Shown piece after piece: positions 1 through 4,783 of a stretch of 23,743 bases of DNA. Position numbers and translations under genes: made by a program. The stretch spans positions 1 through 23,743 of IMG/VR virus record IMGVR_UViG_3300035703_000408; one strand, written 5' to 3'. Positions within the stretch are counted from its first letter, which is position 1, and each line of letters opens with the position of its first letter. Under the pieces are notes generated by a model. That model was not told the DNA's origin, did not search any database, and saw only the letters and a list, made by a program, of their open reading frames with translations. The DNA comes from a virus.

Positions 1-99
1 TTGGTGCAGTGCATCCTATCGGGCGGCGACCCTACAGAAAAGAACGAGCAAGGCGTTAGCCTGTTGATGCAAGCACAGCAAGCCATACCCAAGGTCTAA
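1..99 (+). CDS. C-terminal fragment of an unidentified phage gene (partial)
   Basis: An open frame enters from the left edge and stops with TAA just before the next ATG, leaving 32 residues that end in QQAIPKV. It is the tail end of a gene whose body lies outside the window. Position in front of tail genes, same strand and 2-base spacing suggest a structural gene of the late operon. The fragment is too short and too featureless to assign a family. Confidence 0.6.
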   Translation: MVQCILSGGDPTEKNEQGVSLLMQAQQAIPKV

Positions 100-101
100 C
101 C

Positions 102-506
102 ATGTTCAGCATCTTGTCTATGGCGGCGCGGCTGGCGCGGTTGAACGCGCTTCTTACCCTTATCAATGAGGGTAACAGGATTGACTTCTACGCTGGCACA
201 CCACCTGCAAAGCCTGAATTGCCAACCACACAAACGCTTCTGGCATCCATTACCCTTGCTACCCCTGCGGGGGTAGTGGGTGTGGTGGACGGTGTAGCAA
301 CCCTGACAATTACAACCCCAAGGGAAGTGACCTGCATCAAAACAGGTGTTATCGGTTGGGCGCGGTTCTTTGATGGGCTAGAGGGCGGCATCATGGACTT
401 GGAGGTGGGCGGTATCGGTAGTAGCAGTCCGGTGGTGTTATCCGATACGAAGGTTTACGGCGGCGGCGAGTTGCAACTTTTATCCTGTTCTATTGCCGAG
501 CAGTAA
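102..506 (+). CDS. Phage structural-module protein of unknown function, 134 aa
   Basis: The start is preceded by AAGGT at a suitable distance, and the stop codon abuts the start of the next gene. The N-terminus has an amphipathic stretch (AARLARLNALLTLINEG), followed by RIDFYAGTPPA, which I associate with small proteins of phage tail modules. The rest is rich in G, V, T and L and looks like a beta-structured domain; there is no signal peptide, cysteine motif or membrane segment. Tight linkage to the 658-aa hub-like gene suggests a tail or tail-assembly role. That role is inferred from context; no biochemical function can be read from the sequence. Confidence 0.7.
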   Translation: MFSILSMAARLARLNALLTLINEGNRIDFYAGTPPAKPELPTTQTLLASITLATPAGVVGVVDGVATLTITTPREVTCIKTGVIGWARFFDGLEGGIMDLEVGGIGSSSPVVLSDTKVYGGGELQLLSCSIAEQ

Positions 507-2483
507 ATGGCAGACATTGACCCCAACCTGATATTTCAGGAGCCACCAGCGGAAACACCGGATTTGCGCTTTGGCTTTGTAAATCAGGCTGCGCCCAATG
601 ATGCTAATTTAGTATTTCAGGATTCGCCACTCACAAGCCCTGATTTGGTGTTTGGCGGCGGGTCGTTTACCGCACCAAGGCGGCGGGTAAGTATTGCGGC
701 GACGGTGCGCGGCGAGGTAAAGGTCAAGGCGCTAGGCTCACAGCCTGTAAAAACCTATGCAGCGGTATTGGTGGGCGGTGTCAACGTATCCGCTGGCGTG
801 TATTACGACAACCGTGTAACACCCTACTTGGATGCGCGGTTTATGACGGGGCAGCAAGCGGCTATTTCCCGTACCAGTGATAACGGCGGGGATTGGGGCG
901 TTAGTAAGTCCTCCGAGCGACAAGCAGAACCCGCATGGCAACCCGCAAAGTTCGGCTCATTGGAGCAGGGCGAATCCACCAAGGCATCGTTACCAATGGA
1001 GCGCGAGTTTGATGTGCTGCACACGCTTGGCGATGGGCGCACTGCGACCACCAGCACACGCACCGAGATTGCCAAGTTTGTTGATACGGCACGTTCAAGC
1101 AAGTACACCACGGCTGACCCGCTTCGCGCTATCAGCGCATCGGGTATGCAAGCGGGTATTTTCAAGGTGCAGTCGCGGGGGCAGGATTGGCAGGGCGGTG
1201 TACCACGGCAGACTATCAAAGGCGGCAGCATTGGCAAGGGCATTGCTAACCAAGGCCATAACGGGCTGCAATCGGGCTGGATACTGGCAGGGCGGGGCAA
1301 GGCAGGGGTAAGTAAGCCACCAGAGCCACCCAAGCCACCGATACCGATTAAGTTGCCAGAGGTGGTGACTTCACACCTGCTGTTCCAGCATCCGCCTATA
1401 ACCGGAATACCGACACTTATCTTTGGCGGTTTGTCCGGCAGCGTCATTCCAGTTACCAATACCAAAATCGTTCCAGTTCGGAGGGTCTATATTGTGATTA
1501 ACAACGCATCATTGCGGCGGGTTGATGGGAACATCCAACTGCCAGTATTAGGTATGTCATTGAGTCTGGACACCGATTCATGGACATGGGGCTTTAACGC
1601 TTCACTGGCTGGTACCGCATTGTCCAGCATTGAGCCTGGCAATAACAACACGCCGGTCGAAGTCGAAGCACTTATCAATGGCGTAGCGTATCGGGCGCTG
1701 ATTGAGCGCGTTTCCCGTAGTCGGGAGTTTGGCAAGACTGACATTAAGGTGCAGGGGCGCGGCAAGAGTGCGCTACTCGATAGCCCATACGCACCGTCGC
1801 TCAACTTCAACAACGAAGCCGACCGGACAGCGCAACAACTGATGAACGATGCGCTGACATACAACGGAGCTTCTATCGGCTGGTCGGTGGATTGGGGTAT
1901 CACCGATTGGCTAGTACCGGCTGGCGTTTTTGCACACCAGGGCAGCTACGTCGGGGCGCTAAACAAGATTGCCAACGCTGCGGGCGCATACATTCAACCG
2001 TCCCCCGTTGCTCAGACAGTGCGCGTTCTACCCCGTTACAAAGCGGCACCCTGGGAGTGGGACACTATCACACCTGACTTCGAGTTACCGGCAGATTTGA
2101 CGACGACCGAAAACACCGAATGGTTGTGGAAGCCGAAATATGAGCGCGTGTATGTGTCGGGCATCGAGAACGGGGTTTTTGCACAGGTGACAAAACGGGG
2201 CGGCACTGGCGCATTGCTGGCACCGATGGTCACGGACGAACTGATGACCGACGTTGCAGCGGCCAGACAGCGCGGTATTGCCGTTTTGTCGGACACCGGA
2301 CGCATAGCCAATATCACCATTAAAGTTCCAGTGTTGCAAGAGACTGGAATCATTACCCCTGGCAAGTTTATTCGTTACGTTGACGGTGGGACAACCCGCA
2401 TTGGGGTTGTTCGTTCCGTGGGCGTGGATGTTTCCATGCCTGAGATTTACCAGACGTTAGGAGTCGAAAGTCATGTCATTTAA
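507..2483 (+). CDS. Tail hub / baseplate-like protein with three internal LxFQxPP...LxFG repeats
   Basis: This 658-aa protein starts immediately after the preceding stop. The N-terminus carries two copies of a 17-residue motif of the form NL(I/V)FQ-(E/D)-x-P-x(4)-PDL-x-FG at residues 7-23 and 34-50, and a third copy (HLLFQHPPI...LIFGG) lies near 290-307. Between copies 2 and 3 is a low-complexity, G/S/T-rich region ending in a proline run (PPEPPKPPIPIKLP). Residues about 325-658 form a continuous domain with features like RSREFGKTDIKVQGRGKSALL and ADRTAQQLMNDALTYNG, the style of tail hub proteins of the gp27/GpD type in siphophages and transposable phages. It probably sits at the tail tip, linking tube to fibres or spike. 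The hub assignment is family-level recognition plus context. The N-terminal repeats may bind a partner. Confidence 0.65.
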   Translation: MADIDPNLIFQEPPAETPDLRFGFVNQAAPNDANLVFQDSPLTSPDLVFGGGSFTAPRRRVSIAATVRGEVKVKALGSQPVKTYAAVLVGGVNVSAGVYYDNRVTPYLDARFMTGQQAAISRTSDNGGDWGVSKSSERQAEPAWQPAKFGSLEQGESTKASLPMEREFDVLHTLGDGRTATTSTRTEIAKFVDTARSSKYTTADPLRAISASGMQAGIFKVQSRGQDWQGGVPRQTIKGGSIGKGIANQGHNGLQSGWILAGRGKAGVSKPPEPPKPPIPIKLPEVVTSHLLFQHPPITGIPTLIFGGLSGSVIPVTNTKIVPVRRVYIVINNASLRRVDGNIQLPVLGMSLSLDTDSWTWGFNASLAGTALSSIEPGNNNTPVEVEALINGVAYRALIERVSRSREFGKTDIKVQGRGKSALLDSPYAPSLNFNNEADRTAQQLMNDALTYNGASIGWSVDWGITDWLVPAGVFAHQGSYVGALNKIANAAGAYIQPSPVAQTVRVLPRYKAAPWEWDTITPDFELPADLTTTENTEWLWKPKYERVYVSGIENGVFAQVTKRGGTGALLAPMVTDELMTDVAAARQRGIAVLSDTGRIANITIKVPVLQETGIITPGKFIRYVDGGTTRIGVVRSVGVDVSMPEIYQTLGVESHVI

Positions 2484-2703
2484 TCCATACAAATTGCTTT
2501 TAGAGTTAATACCCAAATCCGACCTAATAATTGGAATTGTTCATAAAATATCGAACGGAGTAGCAACTATCAACATTGATGGCGGTGGTATAATCAAGGC
2601 TCGTTGCAACGACTCAATAAAAATTGGCGATAAAGTCTTTGTAAAAGACAATAATGTTGAGGGAAAAGCCCCGAATATCCCGTTGAGCGTCATCGAAGTA
2701 TGA
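2473..2703 (+). CDS. Small tail-module protein, 76 aa, possible OB/beta-barrel fold
   Basis: The gene overlaps the end of the hub-like gene by 11 bases, so translation is probably coupled. The protein has an alternating hydrophobic pattern (LIIGIVHKISNGVATINID, then GDKVFVKDN) typical of a small beta-barrel. It ends in EGKAPNIPLSVIEV, resembling small proteins placed after tail hubs in other phages. Codon use is clearly more AT-rich than in the gene upstream, suggesting a different recent history. It is the last gene of the late module in this window; the att region follows. Its function is unknown; a tail-tip accessory role is inferred from position. Confidence 0.65.
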   Translation: MSFNPYKLLLELIPKSDLIIGIVHKISNGVATINIDGGGIIKARCNDSIKIGDKVFVKDNNVEGKAPNIPLSVIEV

Positions 2704-2782
2704 TGTGTTGCATCGTTATAAGTAGTCAGGAAAACGGTTTTTTTACTATTTTTTTGTAAGTCGTTACTTTTAAATGACGTTT

Positions 2783-2831
2783 TCGGATTGCAAATCCGGC
2801 TAGAACGGTTCGACTCCGTTCCGCGCCTCCA
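2783..2831 (+). other. attP core: 3' half of a tRNA-Cys(GCA) gene
   Basis: The segment has the layout of a tRNA-Cys from the anticodon arm to CCA. There is an anticodon stem (2783-2787 with 2795-2799), loop TTGCAAA with anticodon GCA at 2790-2792, a short variable loop CTAG, and a perfect T-arm (AACGG, TTCGACT, CCGTT). The acceptor strand CCGCGCC, discriminator T and encoded CCA follow. No 5' half (a GGCGCGG acceptor strand and D-arm) lies upstream, so it is not a complete tRNA. Phages that integrate into tRNA genes carry such 3' ends to restore the tRNA after recombination, and the integrase starts about 210 bases downstream. I read this as the attP identity segment, with crossover probably near the anticodon loop. 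Confidence 0.85.
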
Positions 2832-2858
2832 AAATCCCCAATAAAATCAACAACTTAC

Positions 2859-2879
2859 AGAAGCAGCTAGATTGCTTCT
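2859..2879. repeat. 7-bp inverted repeat beside attP
   Basis: AGAAGCA at 2859-2865 pairs with TGCTTCT at 2873-2879 around a 7-base loop. No T-run follows, so it is not a standard terminator. It lies between the tRNA fragment and int and may be a protein-binding site of the recombination complex. Confidence 0.35.
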
Positions 2880-2917
2880 AACCCCTATTGTGCTGAAATT
2901 ACCCTGAAAGTCGGGTG

Positions 2918-2951
2918 AAACCGCACGAAAACCGTTTCAAAAACCGCACGA
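2918..2951. repeat. Direct repeats AAACCGCACGA, candidate integrase arm-type sites
   Basis: AAACCGCACGA occurs at 2918-2928 and again at 2941-2951, start to start 23 bases, between the att core and int. The segment between them contains AAAACCGTTT (2928-2937), whose reverse complement AAACGGTTTT lies at about 2732-2741 on the other side of the core. Tyrosine integrases of the lambda type bind short direct repeats flanking the core, so these are reasonable arm-site candidates. This is inference from position and repetition only. Confidence 0.4.
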
Positions 2952-2979
2952 TTCAATATTGTTTGTCCGTAGCGTCGAG

Positions 2980-3008
2980 TTGCACATTTTCGTTCTTTCC
3001 TGTAGTAT
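2980..3008 (+). promoter_or_regulatory. Candidate promoter of the integrase gene
   Basis: TTGCAC (2980-2985) and TAGTAT (3003-3008) are separated by exactly 17 bases, a good sigma70-type match. Transcription would begin near 3015, followed by the ribosome binding site GGAAGGA (3026-3032) and the ATG at 3040. The 336-base stretch 2704-3039 otherwise holds the att core and the repeats listed here, with no gene. Confidence 0.5.
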
Positions 3009-3039
3009 TTTTTCATTTCAACAACGGAAGGACTTAAAA

Positions 3040-4263
3040 ATGGCTGCTGTACGCAAAACACGGTCGGGTAAATATGAATTGTGCATATCCCACCAACTAC
3101 TACCCAAGCGACTGTACTTTACCTTTGAGTCGGAGGTTGAAGCTGAAAACTACGCACTTGAAGCTGAGAAGTGGTTGAAGGCTGGCATTGTACCGGCAGC
3201 ACTGGTGGCACACAAAAAGGATTCAGCGGCCAGAGCCGAGGATTCGACCATGCAAGCGTTGTTGTTGCGCTGGTGCAATGCAGGTCGGCTATCAAAAACT
3301 GACCAGGACTTGATAAGCTGGATGACCAGTGACAAGGTTTTGATGAACGTCAGACTATCGGGACTAACCTACCCTTGGGCTGAATCATGGGTGGAGGACA
3401 TGAAACTGAGTCGAAACCTTGCTCCAAGTTCAATTCGGCAACGGGTTCAAGCCGTTTCAAAAGCAATCGACTGGCACATTCGCTCAAACCCTCACGGCAA
3501 TGTAGTCAACCCTTTGAAGCTGTTACCAAGGGGGTATTCGATTTATCACGAAGCGGAGGCGAGGGTTTTGCGAAACAAAGGGCAGGATGCGAAGCATGAC
3601 CAAGTACGCAACCGGCGACTGTTACCAGGTGAGTTCGAGAAAATTAGGGAAGTGCTGCGCGGAGAACGAAAAAAGCCAAACTCAGAAAGGGGAGTGGGTT
3701 TACATGACGGTGCAGCCATGTTGGTGCTTTTTGAAACAATTGTTTATACGGGCGCTCGATTGCGAGAAGCCTACACGCTGAGAAAAGATTGTGTGGACTT
3801 GATTGGGCGAACCATCAAGATTAAGACCACAAAGCAGCGGCATGGGAAAGTTGCCTATCGAACTGTTCCTATCCGACCGGAATTGATTGAAACTCTGCGA
3901 AACTACATTGAAGTGGTGCCAGGGGATTTAGTTTTCCCATTTTGGGATGGCGACCCCAATACATTGAGACTTGCCAGTGGGCGATTGTCGCACCGCTTTA
4001 CGAGCATATTTCAACACGCAGAATGTGAAGGGCTTACTGAACACGATTTACGACACGAAGCGACCTGCCAGTGGTTTGAACTGCGCGATGCTAACGGGCG
4101 CTGGTTGTTCCGACCGGAGGAAATTAACAAAATCATGGGCTGGTCGGCCACTTCGGTAATGTCGGCGCGGTATGCCTCTTTCCGCGCTGAGAGTTTGTCA
4201 GACCGGCTATGGGAGGGGCTGCGCCCAAATGTTCAGCAAGGTTCTTCTTTGCCAACTCATTGA
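3040..4263 (+). CDS. int: Tyrosine-type site-specific integrase
   Basis: The 407-aa protein is taken from ATG 3040 because GGAAGGA lies 7 bases upstream; a longer upstream open frame lacks such a signal. Residues about 1-60 look like an arm-binding domain (VRKTRSGKYEL). About 75-170 form the core-binding helical domain. The catalytic domain follows: R240 in TGARLREA, a beta-hairpin lysine near KTTKQRHGK, H335-x-x-R338-H339 in EHDLRHE, W368 in IMGWS in place of the usual histidine (a tolerated substitution), and the nucleophile Y378 in SARYASF. It would recombine the adjacent tRNA-Cys attP with the host tRNA-Cys gene. Its 3' end overlaps the excisionase-like gene on the other strand by 131 bases. 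Confidence 0.95.
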   Translation: MAAVRKTRSGKYELCISHQLLPKRLYFTFESEVEAENYALEAEKWLKAGIVPAALVAHKKDSAARAEDSTMQALLLRWCNAGRLSKTDQDLISWMTSDKVLMNVRLSGLTYPWAESWVEDMKLSRNLAPSSIRQRVQAVSKAIDWHIRSNPHGNVVNPLKLLPRGYSIYHEAEARVLRNKGQDAKHDQVRNRRLLPGEFEKIREVLRGERKKPNSERGVGLHDGAAMLVLFETIVYTGARLREAYTLRKDCVDLIGRTIKIKTTKQRHGKVAYRTVPIRPELIETLRNYIEVVPGDLVFPFWDGDPNTLRLASGRLSHRFTSIFQHAECEGLTEHDLRHEATCQWFELRDANGRWLFRPEEINKIMGWSATSVMSARYASFRAESLSDRLWEGLRPNVQQGSSLPTH

Positions 4264-4426
4264 GCGTTTCAAAAAGTGCTTGGCGGGGGCACATCCAACT
4301 GCGGCCAAGTTTAACCCCTGGCAGTTCCCCGCGACGCAATTTTTCCTCTACCGTTTTGGATTCGCACTCCAGGAGTTCGGCAACCTCCTGAGTGCTGAGA
4401 ATATCACCCATTTTTTGTTTCCCCAT
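4133..4426 (-). CDS. Excisionase-like helix-turn-helix protein (HTH_17/MerR-type)
   Basis: This 97-aa protein has one recognisable domain at residues about 8-55. Its sequence (ILSTQEVAELLECESKTVEEKL, then RRGELPGVKLGRSWMCPRQAL) is the winged helix of the excisionase/HTH_17 group, with the typical G-x-K-x-G-R-x-W wing. Such small basic proteins bend DNA at att sites to favour excision or act as regulators. It is the last gene of the leftward operon and runs convergently into int, overlapping it by 131 bases; its start overlaps the DUF3310 gene by 23 bases. A second ATG five codons in is an alternative start. The excisionase role rests on domain type and position; directionality cannot be read from sequence. 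Confidence 0.75.
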   Translation of the reverse strand: MGKQKMGDILSTQEVAELLECESKTVEEKLRRGELPGVKLGRSWMCPRQALFETLNELAKKNLAEHLGAAPPIAGLTNSQRGKRHTAPTLPKWPTSP

Positions 4427-4715
4427 CGTAACGTGGTAAATGAGGGTGAGCTTCGCGCAAATTCACCCGACCGTAGGCATGGTCAATTTTTTCAATAGTA
4501 GATTTAACCTCGTTCGTTTCCGATTCAATCAGCATGTCGATATAGTGACGAGCCTTTCGCAAGTCCTCAACACCGTTCTTAGCCCTCCACCGGCTGACGT
4601 ACTTTATGATGTTTCCATCTATGTACGGGAGGTTGTTCTTGACTATGTATTCAATCGGTTGGATAACCATATCTTTATAATGGCTTCCACCGACTTGACC
4701 TTTTAAAGTTTCCAT
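4404..4715 (-). CDS. DUF3310 family phage protein
   Basis: The 103-aa protein shows the DUF3310 signature: VGGSHYKDMVIQPIEYI near the N-terminus, then NNLPYIDGNIIKYVSRW and a helix with DLRKARHYIDMLI. The family is widespread in phages, often near nucleotide metabolism or replication genes. Some members have been annotated as nucleotide-kinase-like, but a firm activity is not established. The start is preceded by GAGG. An AT-rich 64-base gap separates it from the helicase, with a hairpin there, so it may have its own weak promoter or be read through. Family assignment is confident; function is not. Confidence 0.85.
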   Translation of the reverse strand: METLKGQVGGSHYKDMVIQPIEYIVKNNLPYIDGNIIKYVSRWRAKNGVEDLRKARHYIDMLIESETNEVKSTIEKIDHAYGRVNLREAHPHLPRYDGETKNG

Positions 4716-4767
4716 ATTTACCTCAATTATTTAATTTACATAATATTAGCATAAGCTAAATAAAAAC

Positions 4768-4783
4768 ATAGCAATTTTGCTAT
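4768..4783 (-). terminator. Weak hairpin with T-run after the helicase gene
   Basis: ATAGCAA and TTGCTAT pair around a 2-base loop and overlap the helicase stop codon. Read leftward the stem is followed by GTTTTTATTT, which fits a weak factor-independent terminator or an operator. The nearby ATTAGCATAAGCTAAAT resembles the GCTAA-type motifs in other control regions of the window. Confidence 0.4.

Noticed and set aside
824-1465. 213-codon leftward frame within the tail hub gene
   Set aside because: It is the shadow of a GC-rich coding region, with proline/serine-rich composition, no start signal and no recognisable domain.
2783-2831. Complete functional tRNA-Cys gene
   Set aside because: The 5' acceptor strand and D-arm are missing upstream; only the part from the anticodon arm to CCA is present.
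2959-3039. N-terminal extension of the integrase
   Set aside because: The extension overlaps the candidate promoter and has no ribosome binding site, whereas GGAAGGA precedes ATG 3040.
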